Under the pieces are notes generated by a model. It searched no databases and was not told the origin of the DNA. It saw only the letters and a list, made by a program, of their open reading frames with translations. From Eurosta solidaginis (Eukaryota > Arthropoda > Insecta > Diptera > Tephritidae), in NCBI RefSeq assembly GCF_040869045.1, contig NC_090321.1:138251689-138315688 (forward strand): DNA of 64,000 nucleotides, given 5' to 3'. Position 1 is the first letter of the stretch, and each line of letters begins with the position of its first letter. A program made the position numbers and the translations under genes. Shown piece after piece: positions 19,740-31,173 of the stretch.

Positions 19740-21440
19740 AACAAACGTCTGGTCGTGGACTTTCGAAAATTAAACGATATAACTATTGAAGATAAGTACC
19801 CCATACCAAACGTTATATCAATTTTTGCTAACATGGGTCGGTCACAGAACTTTACCAAATCAGGGTTTCATCAAATTGAGCTCGCAGAGCGAGATAGGGA
19901 GAAAACTGCCTTTTTCGTTAATAATTGCAAGTACGAGTTTTATAGACTGCCATTCGGTCTAAAAAATGTCAACAGTATATTCCAAAGAGCTATAGATGAT
20001 GTACTTAGAGAACAAATAGGTAAAAGTTGTTACGTTTATATGGATGACGTAATAATATATTCACAAACAAATTAGCAACATGTTCAAGATATTGAATAAC
20101 TAAAACATGTCAAGACAAAATTAAGGGAATGCTTAATTTCTCGGCTCCTGAAACTTTGTACAGTATCAGATCCTTCCTTGGGTTAGCAAACTATTATAGA
20201 TGCTTTGTGAAAGATTCTGCTAGTATATATAGTTGCCATTGACGGACATGTTGAAGGGAGAAAACGGCAGAGTTCGTGCTAATACATTGAAAAAGTCAAG
20301 ATTATGTTGGATGCAAATCGCTACCAAAGATTTGATACTTTGAAAAATATTTTGATATCAGTAAACTTTATGCTCTTTTACCCTGCTTTTAAAAGTCTTT
20401 TGATTTGACAACAGACGCCTCTAACCATGGTCTGGGTGCTGTTCTATCACAAGAAGGGAGACCCGTAACTATGATATCTAGGACCTTGAAGTATAATGAG
20501 GTAAACTTCTCAACAAACGAGAGAGAAATCCTAGCCATAGTGTGGACACTAAAAACTCTTTACGGAGTACGCAATTTAAACATCTTCACAGATCACCAGC
20601 CCTTAACGTTTGCAGTTTCTGATAGAAACGCAAACGCAAAGCATAAGCGTTCATGGACGAACACAATGCAAAATTGTATTAGGAACAGTCAGATTTACGT
20701 GTGAATTATAGCAAGCTATCCAATTTACATAATTCTTCTCCCAGTTCTGCAAAAGTGAGAACTGCAATTTTTTCCTCAATTCTGTTTGCGGCATGACTTG
20801 GATCACTACAATTAATACGTGTTACATGATTATGAAGAATAGGTGCTACTTTACCACAAATGCAAAGGGAAATTATGTTGCTGGTGCTTTGTCTCGGCAG
20901 CAAATTAACATAATGGAAGAGCATTCAAATTCTGATTTTGCGACTATTCATACATAGGTAACAGTCGCTAACTTACCAGATAGATGCGGTCCAAGTCAGT
21001 AAATTGATATAAAAATAAAATAATTATAGAGGAAGCTGAGTTCCCATCCAAACGTACGTTTATAATTTTTGGTAATAGAGACATATAATTCGTTTTAGTG
21101 ATAAACACACGCTGTTAGGAATTCTTCTGGGCCTTGTCAACACTAACGTGGTAAACGCAATAGATAGCAGTTTACCGGTTTTAGCTCACATTTAGCATGA
21201 TTTAGTCCGAATTTTTCCAAATACAAAATTCAAGTTTGCCAAAAGCTTTGTAACTGATGTTTTCCACCTAAATGACCAAACCGAGACTATAATAACAGAA
21301 CATAATCGCGCACATCGTTCAGCGCAGGAAGATGTTAAGCAAATTTTAAACGACAAATTTTTTTCAAAACTAGAAAAAAAGTAAAAGAAGCTGTTAGAAA
21401 CTGCAAAACCTGCTCGAGGTCAAAGTATAGTAGACATCAC
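19740..21440 (+). pseudogene. Ty3/gypsy pol relic (RT, RNase H, integrase zinc domain)
   Basis: 19755-20075 encodes the RT core: VDFRKLND, YPIPNV, FHQIELAE, RLPFGLKN and the catalytic YMDD. After a decayed stretch with stops, 20405-20704 encodes RNase H (LTTDASNHGLGAVLSQ, NEREILAIVW, TDHQPL). Around 21290-21440 a frame with EHNRAHRSAQ resembles the His-His part of the integrase zinc domain. The order RT, RNase H, integrase and the motifs fit the errantivirus branch of Ty3/gypsy. Multiple stops and gaps make it inactive; protease, integrase core and LTRs are not seen. Confidence 0.8.
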
Positions 21441-21469
21441 CATATACTTTTTGAAAAATAATAGTTGTA

Positions 21470-21629
21470 TAATTGGCCAGCCGATTGCATGCTATGCGTC
21501 CCCGATATGGTCGCCAAGCCTAAAGACTACTCAGTGGAAGAAGCTACAGGCGTGCCAAAATACTGCCCTCAGAACCGCCACGGGTTGTCTTCTTATGTCC
21601 CCAGAAACCCATCTACATAATGAGGCGTT
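21470..21629 (+). pseudogene. Jockey-like LINE RT fragment
   Basis: A short piece coding for IGQPIACYASPIWSP and QACQNTALRTATGCL, from the post-palm region of the 4-kb LINE family. It is followed directly by a SINE-like fragment. Confidence 0.7.
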
Positions 21630-21780
21630 GTTGTTGTGATTGTAGCGATAAGGACACTCCCCGAAGGCCTTGGGGAGTGTTATCGAGTTGATGGTCCTTT
21701 GCCGGATGCAGATCCAGTACGTTCCGGTACCCAGCCCGACCATTTCGGGAACGATTTGTTATGACCACATGCGACATTCT
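21630..21780 (-). mobile_element. SINE-like repeat copy 3 (3' part only)
   Basis: Complement of the CAA tail (GTTGTTGTGATTGTAGCGATA) followed by about 130 bp of the repeat up to the GACCACATGCGAC block. 5' truncated. Confidence 0.65.
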
Positions 21781-22247
21781 AGGCTCGTAAACTCGTAAAC
21801 TGCGTCAACTGGCAGCCGATGGTAACATTGGCATCCGACCACTTGCCTATACTTATTTCGTTCGAGCGTACCGCCGACTTCATCGTTACAGAAAAACGCA
21901 CTTTCATAAACTTTAAAAAATGAAAGTGGGAGGAATACAAATCTTTTACAGACAACCTCGTTGCTGCCCTCCCTATCCCGAATGATGCCCGCCAAGGGGA
22001 GCGTGCCTTCCGTAAGGTCTTTGAATCCGCCTCGGCACGTTTCATTCCCGCCGGGAGAATTCCCGAAATTCGGCCCACTTCCCGGCGGAGGCCGCATATT
22101 TAGCGAGAGAACGTGACCTTATAAGACAGCTCGACCCAGGCGACCCCCAAATAAGGGATATAAACTAACGCATCAGATTGCTTGTGGATGAACACAAGCG
22201 GGCGAAATGGGAGGAGCACCCAAGAGGTTGTAACCTCTCTGCCGGTG

Positions 22248-22259
22248 TGGGTAAACTTT
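22248..22259. other. Target-site duplication TGGGTAAACTTT (left of SINE 2)
   Basis: A perfect 12-bp repeat of 22621-22632, flanking the SINE. Confidence 0.85.
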
Positions 22260-22620
22260 AGATAAGTAAATGTAAGGCGCGATAACCTCCGAAGAGATCT
22301 AAGGCCGAGCTTCTCTTCCAATTTGCGTCGTGCTCCTATTGATTTTCCCTACAAATCGGCCGGACGGGACCTACATGTTTTATGCCGACTCTGAACGGCA
22401 TCTGCAAGGCAGATGAGTTTTCACTGAGAGCTTTTCATGGCAGAGATACACCCGGAGCGCTTGCCAAACACTGCCGAGGGGCGACCCTGTTTAGAAAAAT
22501 TGTCTTCTAATTGAAAAACCTTATTTCTAAAATTTTGATGTTGCTTTGCCCGGGGTGTGAACCCAGGGAATACGGTGTGGTTGGCGGAGCACGCTACCAT
22601 CACACCACGGTGGCCGCCGG
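22260..22620 (-). mobile_element. tRNA-derived SINE, copy 2
   Basis: Reverse-complement copy of the SINE at 14771, with the B box as GGGGTGTGAACCCAGG on the plus strand and the A-box region near 22600. Tail GATAAGTAAATGTAAGG on the left. Flanked by TGGGTAAACTTT on both sides and inserted in LINE copy E. The clean duplication shows LINE-type insertion. Confidence 0.9.
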
Positions 22621-24616
22621 TGGGTAAACTTTGGTCCACCGTAAAGTCCCTATCGAATCCGACGAAGTTTCCATTGCCTTCGGCGATAAAATGCTGTCGG
22701 ATTCGAAAAAATGCGCGAGCGCTTTCTGCCGTCAATATGTAATGCAGTCGACAAAGATAGACGGAGGGCCAACAGACACGCACATAAACATAAATTCAGC
22801 GCGTCACCAATTACCATTACCGCCAGAGAGGTTGAAGATGCCACTGGTCACGCTAAACCATCCAAAGCAGTGGGCCCAGACGGCATAGCCATGCCGATGC
22901 TTAAAAGCCTAGGGAAAGAGGGTTTCAAATACTTATGTCTTCAACCTGTCTCTTTCCACCTTTTTCATACCCGAAAAATGGAAAATGGCCAAGGTGGTCC
23001 CGCTACTAAAGCCTGGAAAACCAGCTAACATAGGAGAGTCGTATCGTCCGATATCTCTCCTATCGCCAGTAGCAAAGGCGCTTGAAGCCATTTTTCTCCC
23101 CTACTTCCAAGCAAATTTGCAGCTAGCCTGTCATCAGCATGGCTTCAGAAAACTCCATAGCACCCCACCGCGCTAAATGCCATCAGCACCCAGATAAATT
23201 GCGGTTTAAATCAAAACCCCCACCAGTAGAACAGTACTCGTAGCGCTAGACCTATCAAAAGCTTTTGATACGGTCAACCATGGCACGTTACTGCAAGACC
23301 TGGAAGGGTCTGCCCTTACCCCATGTCTTAAAAGGTGGACCGCAAATTATCTGGGTGGTCGGCAGGCATCGGTGCAATTTAGAAACGAAACATCAAAACA
23401 AAGAAGAATTAAAGAAGGGGTGCCACAGGGTGGTGTCCTATCCCCACTTTTGTTTAATTTCTACATATCTAAGCTACCTTCACCACCAGAAGGAGTCACT
23501 ATCGTTTCATACGCCGATGACTGCACAATAATGGCCGCAGGCCCAGGCCCACAGATCGATGAGCTATGCAACAGAATAAACGGCTACCTCCCTGATCTCT
23601 GCAATTTTTTTGCCTCGCGAAACCTGATATTATCACCGACTAAATCTTCCGCGACCTTATTTACAACATGGACGTCCCAAATGCCGACCATTTTGAACAT
23701 CCACGTCGATGGCACTACGCTACCGACTGTCCTACACCCCAAAATCTTGGGGGTGACGTTTGATGAGGATCTACATTTTGGTGAGCACGCAGCCGCAATT
23801 GTTCCGAAAATGCAGAGCCGTAATAAAATCCTCAAATCCCTTGCTGGCAGTACCTGGGGAAAAGATAAAGAAACGCTCATTACTACATAGAAAGCAATTG
23901 GCCAGCCTTTTACGTGCTACGCGTCACCCATATGGTCGCCAAGCCTAAAAATTTCCCACTGGAAGAAGCTACAGGCCTGCCAAAATACTGCTCTCAGAAT
24001 CGCCACGGGCTGCCTTCTTATGTCCCCAGAACACCATCTACATAATGAGGCGAGAATACTCCCCATCAGGGAGAGAAATGAGATGCTAACCAAACAGTTC
24101 CTGTTGAATACCAGAAACCTGGGCATCCCAACAGACATCTGATTGATGAGCCAACTCCGCCCAGGGGCTTAAGAAGTAATCTTCGTAAGCATTATGAGGA
24201 AATACGGCACCTGAGAACACAGCCGTATGAAGCAAAAAAACACCAGTAGGTCCTCAGTGAACCCCACAAACAGGCGTCGGACCTTTATGTCAGGAATTGC
24301 CCGGTGAATCCTGCACTTGCAGAAGAGGAACGCACACTCCTTAGGGAAACTCGAGTCAGTCTAGCTCAACTTCGATCTGGATACCGTAACAGGTTAAACT
24401 CTTACCTATCCAGAATCAACCCCGACATACAAAACATATGTCCTGCTCGTAATGTGTCCCCACATGACACCAACCATCTCTTCAACTGTATTGTGGAACA
24501 AACGTCTCTAACACCCCCCTCATTATGGTCCCCCCTGTTGAAACTGCAGGTTTCCTTGGACTCCCGTTAGAGGACATTGATGACAATTTGTGACTGGTCG
24601 CTAACCGCAAATATCC

Positions 24617-25205
24617 CAAAAATCTAGAGCCGCAATGAATTCTCAAATCTCTTGCTGGCAGTACTTGGGGTAAAGATAAAGAAACGCTCATTACTACTTA
24701 CAAAGCAATTGGCCAGCCGATTGCATGCTACGCGTCCCCGATATGGTCGCCAAGCGTAAAGACTACTGTTGTTGTAGCGATAAGGACACTCACCGAAGGC
24801 CTTGGGGAGTATTATCGATGTTGATGGTCCTTTGTCGGATGCAGATCCGGTACGTTCCGGTACCATGCCCGACCATCTCGAGAACGATTTGGTATGACCA
24901 CATGCGACCTTCTAGGCCATTCCGCCTTCCCACCCCCTATATCCATGAGGAGTTGGGGGTCGCCATAGCCTCGGTATTTTAGTCGCCTCTTACGACAGTC
25001 ATACCTACCGCGGGTATATTATAACTCCCTAACCCGCGGGGGCTCTAAAGACTACTCACTGGAAGAAGCTACAGGCCTACCAAAATACCGCCCTCAGAAC
25101 CGCCACGGGCTGTCTTCTTATGTCCCCACAACACCATCTACATAATGAGGCGAGAATACTCCTCATTAGGGAGCGAACCGAAATACTAACCAAATAGTTT
25201 CTGTT
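24617..25205 (+). pseudogene. Jockey-like LINE fragment F, split by SINE-like repeat
   Basis: 24617-24767 and 25046-25205 are pieces of the post-palm region (LLAGSTW, WPADCMLRVP frame-shifted, then ACQNTALRTATGCL). They are separated by a SINE-like insertion with the duplication TAAAGACTACT. No intact frame. Confidence 0.7.
24768..25045 (-). mobile_element. SINE-like repeat copy 4, internally deleted
   Basis: About 278 bp against 418 bp in copy 1; both ends are present (GTTGTTGTAGCGATAAGG and CTAACCCGCGGGGG). Flanked by the 11-bp duplication TAAAGACTACT at 24757-24767 and 25046-25056. The internal deletions may predate or follow insertion. Confidence 0.8.
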
Positions 25206-25460
25206 GGGATGCCCAGTTTTCTGGGCGGTGCAACCTCATCAATCAGATGTTTGTTGGGATAGCCAGGTTTATGGGTATTCAACAGAAACTGTTTCATTTC
25301 TCTCGCCTCATTGTGTAGATGGTGTTCTGGGGACAAAGGAAGACAGCCCGTAGCGGTTCCGAGGCAGTATTTTGGCAGGCCTGTATTTTCTTCCAGTGAG
25401 TAACCTTTAGGCTGGGCGACCATATCGGGCGCGTAGCATGCAATCTGCCGGCCAATTGCT
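25206..25460 (-). pseudogene. Jockey-like LINE fragment in inverted orientation
   Basis: The minus frame 25166-25423 gives LSPEHHLHNEAREMKQFLLN and HKPGYPNKHLIDE. It lies tail to tail with fragment F and is complementary to part of it, so a transcript could fold back. Truncated on both sides. Confidence 0.7.
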
Positions 25461-26654
25461 TACTCATTCTCCGATCTCAATCATTCCAATAAGAAATAAG
25501 AGAGTAGGTCACCTTAGCTCCATGCAGATTACTGTCCCAGCATTCGACGTATTCTTGCTCTGCATATATTAGCATGCCGTTAAGCCCTTTACTTATGACT
25601 AGTATCGCCTGTGGTCAAAACTCGACCAACTTGTATTTTTTCAACTCGGACTATGCATCCAGTTTTGGAGGTAGTGCAATATGCGTTAATAGTTAAGGAG
25701 TGCGTGGAAATATAGCAAACTGGTCTAACTTACTTAAATTTTTCATTAAAATTTTGAATTTGACCTAAGACGTTATACTTTTTGATTTAATTTTCTTAAA
25801 TTTTCTACAAACTTCAAATGTAATTATAACGTTTTGGTATGGAGCTCATTAAACAAAAATATAAATAATATGTAAAATCAAATGAAATTGACATATAATT
25901 ATGGTGAAAATTGAAAAATTGTTTTTTCCACACCACCCGGGAGGTACGCCGTTCGCGCGCTACCGAAGTTAGTTTTGAGTGCTCGGTTCCCCAGTAGGCC
26001 TATATCACCCATATACAATGTATATGTATATTATACATACATATATCACCCATTTACTTCAGTAATGTCATAATTCAAAAAACATGAACTTTTAGTTAAA
26101 AACGAAGAAATGTGCTAAAGGAATTTAGCCTATTTTACACCACCCGTTAGGTATGCAATTGGCGCTTTACCGAGTTTAATTTTGTGTAAATACATATCGT
26201 TACCTTAATGTGAAAATACACTAAGTCACTCTTTACGAATTTTACAGGAGACGAAACAAAAATGAATAATTTTTGAAATAACTTTTATTTTTCAAAACTT
26301 TAAATGAGGATACCTTAGTTGCAATACTTTTGAGTGTAGAAGCTTTGAAAAAGATAAATAAAAATCATGTATGCTAACCCAGCAGCTATTTTATGACTTA
26401 GCACAATTTCCGCACTCAAAACAAATTTTTTCTCCTGACAGCACTTTTTACTCAATATGTTCCCCCATAACTCCTCCCCTTTAATGATTGAAATATAAGA
26501 CTAAAACTATATACATATTTCATAAAAAATACTATTTATTTGCCAAACTATTTCTAACTATATTAAAAATAAATAAACGAAATACATCTATATATCTATA
26601 TTAAAGTTGTGATTTTAACTCTTATACCTACATATATATATTGTAATTTTTTGT
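25461..26654. other. Unassigned AT-rich stretch, partly duplicated at 41.7-42.15 kb
   Basis: No gene recognised. 25909-26500 recurs at 41734-42150. Two diverged internal copies of CACCACCCGKKAGGTAYGC lie at 25930 and 26139. Confidence 0.5.
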
Positions 26655-26714
26655 TATGCCGGATGGTGCTAAGACAATTTATTTTTTTTAATTCAAACAA
26701 ATGCTGTGTTGTAT
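26655..26714 (+). pseudogene. Jockey-clade LINE RT, short left piece
   Basis: Reads, with one frameshift, as the RT segment around WC.DNLFFL and NKCCVVSYS, which continues after the foldback element at 34828. This explains what the foldback inserted into. Confidence 0.55.
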
Positions 26715-27083
26715 CCAGACCTATTAAATAATGATTACTAATGGTAATGATTAGCCGTTCCATTGATTATTTTCTTTAAACGCCATTTAGTGATTACTTG
26801 CCATTATTTTCTATTTTTAATGATTACTTTTCAATTGATTAAAAAAATAATCAAAAAAAAAATCATGATTTTTTACGATTATTGAAAAAAATAAAATAAA
26901 AATCAAAAGTAATAAAAAAAAACAAATTATAAATAATCAAAAATAATCAATTATTTTTGATTTTTTTAAATTTTTTTTGATTATTTTTGATTATTTTTCC
27001 ACTTTGTTGAAAGAAAAATTCTCGTTTGTTGCATGCACGGGATAATTTCTACATACAAATACATTTTAGCTATTGCATCCTAA

Positions 27084-27091
27084 ATCGTAAG
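27084..27091. other. 8-bp target-site duplication ATCGTAAG (left of hAT)
   Basis: Identical to 32950-32957; 8 bp is the hAT length. Confidence 0.85.
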
Positions 27092-27461
27092 CAGGGCCGT
27101 AGAGAGAAAATACGGGCCCGGTACTAAACAATTCACGGGCCGCCTATAAAAAATGCACTAATACATTTGATTAATTTGAATTAATGACGTCTCATTCATG
27201 AATCACTATTAATGGATTACATCAGGAAAAATGTTTGCCACATCAACTAAATGATTTTTGGACTAAGAGCCAAAAATAAAATTAACACAGAATATTTACT
27301 GTTTATACTGTTTCATTGTAACGTAGAAATAAAATTCTCTTTTAACAGCTACATATTATTTCAAATAATCTTTTCTAGTTATTCGGTAACATTTTAGTAC
27401 ATTTCTGATGAATATAATGATGATTATAAATTTTAATTAATCAATATAGAAGGTTCGGATA

Positions 27462-28574
27462 TCAAAGAGTGGCTTTTCTTGCTTTTTTCGCTGCAAAATT
27501 TTTTATAAGAATATCAAAATTTAACTGTCTTGCCAAAACGGATTCAACACAAAGCGTGGCAAGTCCTGAAATTCGCTCTTGAGATGAACACGATCTATGA
27601 AAGTTTTTGATTCTTGCAAAGGCGCTGAAAGAACGTTCTGCACTAGCTACAGTGACAGGTATAGTGCAAAAGATACGTAAATCAACACTAATGTTGGGGA
27701 AATTGTATACAGATTTGAAAAATTTGAACATAGGTGGCATTTAGCAATTCCAATGGTGACATACATTTATCAAAATTTTCTTCGTAAATGTGTTTCAAGT
27801 GAATTATTTCGCATTCTTAGCTTTGAGAAACGTCCGACTTGTATTTTTCGACAAATTTTGCTGCACTCGCCCGAACCGTAGTTTCATCCATGTCTTCAAA
27901 TTGCCACAAAAAAGAAAACGTCTCGTTCAAATTTCTCATAGCTGCAAATCGTTCAGTAATGCCAGTGATTACCGAATCGACGATCACCAAAAATCAGACT
28001 CTGGATCATCCGTAATCATCTCATTTTGGGGTTTCTCTTTCGAATGTCCGGAAACTTTGGCGAGATGTTCAATTGAATAGCAACTGTTTTGCATTCGTTT
28101 AAAATTGTTTCCCATTGGTTCCGGATCAACTTCAAATCAGCTAATAAGGCACCTAGATGGGTGCCCCCCCATAAATTCAGAAAACAAAAATTCAGAAACG
28201 CATTTTTTCAGAAAGAGAAAATTCGGAGGTCAAAACTCAGAAGTCAAATTTCAGAAGGCAAAATTCAGAAAGTAACCAGACGACAGAAAAAAACATTAAG
28301 TTTTTCTCAAAATTCAGAAACGTTCATTTATTTGGAAGGAATTATGTATAAAGAAAAAGTAGTAAAATCTAAAATTTTATTAAAATTTATTAGCATTTTA
28401 GATTGTGTGCAACAACAAGTAAGTAATTAATTAAATCTTTTCGCGTTTATCTTTTTCAAGTGAATTTACAATATTAAAAAAACGAAGTCTATATTTTATC
28501 TTGCGTTTCCGATATGGCTCGCCTCCAGCTAAAAATTGCTGCAGCTTTGTTTCTGTTATTGCATATTCGTTTTT
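27462..28574 (-). pseudogene. hAT transposase, C-terminal part
   Basis: 27462-27740 encodes the hAT dimerisation region: IPVTVASAERSFSAFARIK, SCSSQERISGLA and a basic end (KKARKATL). These residues are typical of the C-terminal hAT domain in ZMYM1-like proteins. 27750-28150 continues upstream in several broken frames. 28160-28430 is A-rich with repeated ATTCAGAAG blocks. Stops and frameshifts show a dead gene. The rest of the protein is at 31174-32795. Confidence 0.8.
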
Positions 28575-31173
28575 ATACTCAGTTGAGCAGAGCTCACAGA
28601 GTATATTAACTTTGATTGGATAACGGTTGGTTGTACAGGTATAAAGGAATCGAGATAGATATAGACTTCCATATATCAAAATCATCAGTATCGAAAAAAA
28701 ATTCGATTGAGCCATGTCCGTCCGTCCGTCCGTCTGTCCGTTAACACGATAACTTGAGTAAATTTTGAGGTATCTTGATGAAATGTGGTATGTAGGTTCC
28801 TGGGCACTCATCTCAGATCGCTATTTAAAATGAATGATATCGGACAATAACCACGCCCACTATTTCGATATCGAAAATTTCAAAAAACCGAAAAAGTGCG
28901 ATAATTCATTACCAAAGACGGATAAAGCGATGAAACTTGGTAGGTGAGTTGAACTTATGACGCAGAATAGAAAATCAGTATTTTTTGGGCAATGGGCGTG
29001 GCACCGCCCACTTTTAAAAGAAGGTAATTTAAAAGTTTTGCAAGCTGTAATTTGGCAGTCGTTGAAGATATCATTATGAAATTTGGCAGAACGTTACTCC
29101 TATTACTATATGTATGCTTAATAAAAATTATCAAAATCGGAGAACGACCACGCCCACTTTAAAAAAAAATTTTTTTAAAGTCAAATATTAACAAAAAATT
29201 TAATATCTTTACAGTATATAAGTAAATTATGTCAACATTCAGCTCCAGTAATGATATGGTGCAACAAAATGCAAAAATAAAAGAAAATTTCAAAATGGGC
29301 GTGGCTCCGCCCTTTTTCATTTAATTTGTTAAGGATACTTTTAATGCCATAAGTCGAACAAAAATTTACCAATCCTTGTGAAATTTGGTAGGGGCTTAGT
29401 TTCTGGGACGATAACTTATTCCTGTGAAAAAGGGTGAAATCGGTTGAAGCCACGCCCAGTTTTTATTCACAGTCGACCGTCTGTCCTTCCAAGCGGCCGT
29501 TAACACGATAACTTGAGCAAAAATCGATATATCTTTACTAAACTCGGTTCACGTACTTATCTGAACCCACTTTGTATTTGTATAAAAAATGGCCGAAATC
29601 CGACCATGACCACGCCCACTTTTTCGATATCGAAAATTACCAAAAACGAAAAAAATGCCATAATTCTATACCAAATACGAAAAAAGGGATCAAACATGGT
29701 ATTTGGATTGGTTTATTGACGCAAAATATAACTTTAGAAAAAAACTTTGCAAAATGGGTGACACCTACGATATTAAGTAGAATGAAATGAAAAAGTTCTG
29801 CAGGGCGAAATAAAAAACCCTTGAAATCTTGGCAGGAATACTGTTCGTGATATTATATATATAAATAAATTAGCGGTGTCCAACAAATGATGTTCTGGGT
29901 CACCCTGGTCCACATTTTGGTCAATATCTGGAAAACGCCTTCACATATACAACTACCACCACTCCCTTTTAAAAGCCTCATTAATACCTTTAATTTGATA
30001 CCCATATCGTACAAACACATTCTAGAGTCACCCATGGTCCACCTTTATGGCGATATATCGAAAAGGTGTCCACGTATAGAACTAAGCCCCACACCCTTTT
30101 AAACTACTCATTAACACCTTTCATTTGATACCCATATCGTACAAACATATTCTAGAGTCACCCTTGGTCCACCTTTATGGCGATATCTCGAAAATGCGAC
30201 CACCTATAGAACTAAGGCCCACTCCCTTTTAAAAAGACTCATTAACACCTTTCATTTGATACCCATATCGTACAAACAAAGTCTAGAGTCACCCCTGGTC
30301 CACCTTTATGGCGATATCTCGAAAAGGCGACCACATATACAACTACCGCCACTCCCTTTTAAAACCCTCATTAATACCTTTAATTTGATACCTATATCGT
30401 ACAAACACATTCTAGAGTCACCCATGGTCCATCTTGATGGCGATATCTCGAAAAAGCGTCCACCTATAGAACTAAGGCCCACTCCCTTTTAAAATACTAA
30501 TTAACACCTTTCATTTGATACCCATATCGTACAAACAAATTCTAGAGTCACCCCTGGTCCACCTTTATGGCGATATCTCGAAACGACGTCTACCTATGGA
30601 ACTAAGGATCACCCCCTTTAAAATACTCATTAACACCTTTCATTTGATACCCATATCGTACAAACAAATTCTAGAGTCGCCCCTGGTCCACCTTTATGCC
30701 GATATCTCGAAAAGGCGACCACCTATACAACTACCACCCCTCCCTTTTAAAACCCTCATTAATACCTTTAATTTGATACCCATATCGTACAAACACATTC
30801 TAGAGTCACCCATGGTCCACCTTTATGGCGATATCTCGAAAAGGCGTCCACCTATGGAACTAAGGATCACTCCCTTTTAAAATACTCATTAACACCTTTC
30901 ATTTGATACCCATATCGTACAAACAAATTCTAGCGTCAACCCTGATCCACCTTTATGGCGATATCCCTAAATGGCGTCCACCTATAGAACTATGGCCCAC
31001 TCCCTCATAAAATACTCTTTAATACCTTTCATTTGATACACATGTCATACAAACACATTCCAGGATTGCCTCGGTTCATTTTCCTACATGGTTATTTTCC
31101 TTTATGTTATCACCATAGCTCTCAACTGAGTATGTAATGTTCGGTTACACCCGAACTTAACCTTCCTTACTTG
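28575..31173 (+). mobile_element. Helentron-like non-autonomous element (DINE-1/HINE type), 2.6 kb
   Basis: 5' end TATACTCAGTTGAG. Near the 3' end the inverted partner CTCAACTGAGTATG is followed by the hairpin GTTCGG/CCGAAC and the terminus CTTACTTG. The hAT copy at 51990-54722 has the empty site, a T run (about 53041-53046), so insertion was between Ts without a clear duplication. It holds a GTCCGTCCGTCC run (28717) and a 130-bp minisatellite. Subterminal inverted repeats, 3' hairpin, internal tandem repeats and T-T insertion are known features of Helentron-associated elements. No helicase is encoded. Confidence 0.75.
29880..31080. repeat. 130-bp minisatellite (about nine units)
   Basis: The landmark CCCATATCGTACAAAC recurs at 30001, 30131, 30262, 30391, 30521, 30650, 30779 and 30909 (last variant 31039), giving a period of 129-131 bp. 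Units contain GGCGATATCTCGAAAA and CCTGGTCCACCTTTATGG. Small open frames here are by-products of the repeat. Confidence 0.9.

Larger units (their letters stand above)
21781..24593 (+). pseudogene. Jockey-like LINE copy E, endonuclease to 3' end
   Basis: Plus-strand copy of the 4-kb LINE. 21781-22250 is the end of the endonuclease and linker. 22621-22900 continues after a SINE. 22711-23028 has SKAVGPDGIAMPMLKSLG. 22985-23176 has KPGKPANIGESYRPISLLSP. 23372-23890 carries the palm with YADDCT and the segment HPKILGVTFDEDL. 24304-24570 has the C-terminal LRSGYRNRLNSYLSRINPD and a Cys/His cluster in which one Cys is Arg. Frequent frameshifts and stops. The CAA tail is missing; the copy ends shortly after the usual stop region. 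Confidence 0.8.

Noticed and set aside
29887..30880. Repeated short ORFs (ISYKHILESPMVHLYGDIS type) as a repeat protein
   Set aside because: They are the translation of the 130-bp minisatellite; frames change between units and no start or partner is conserved.
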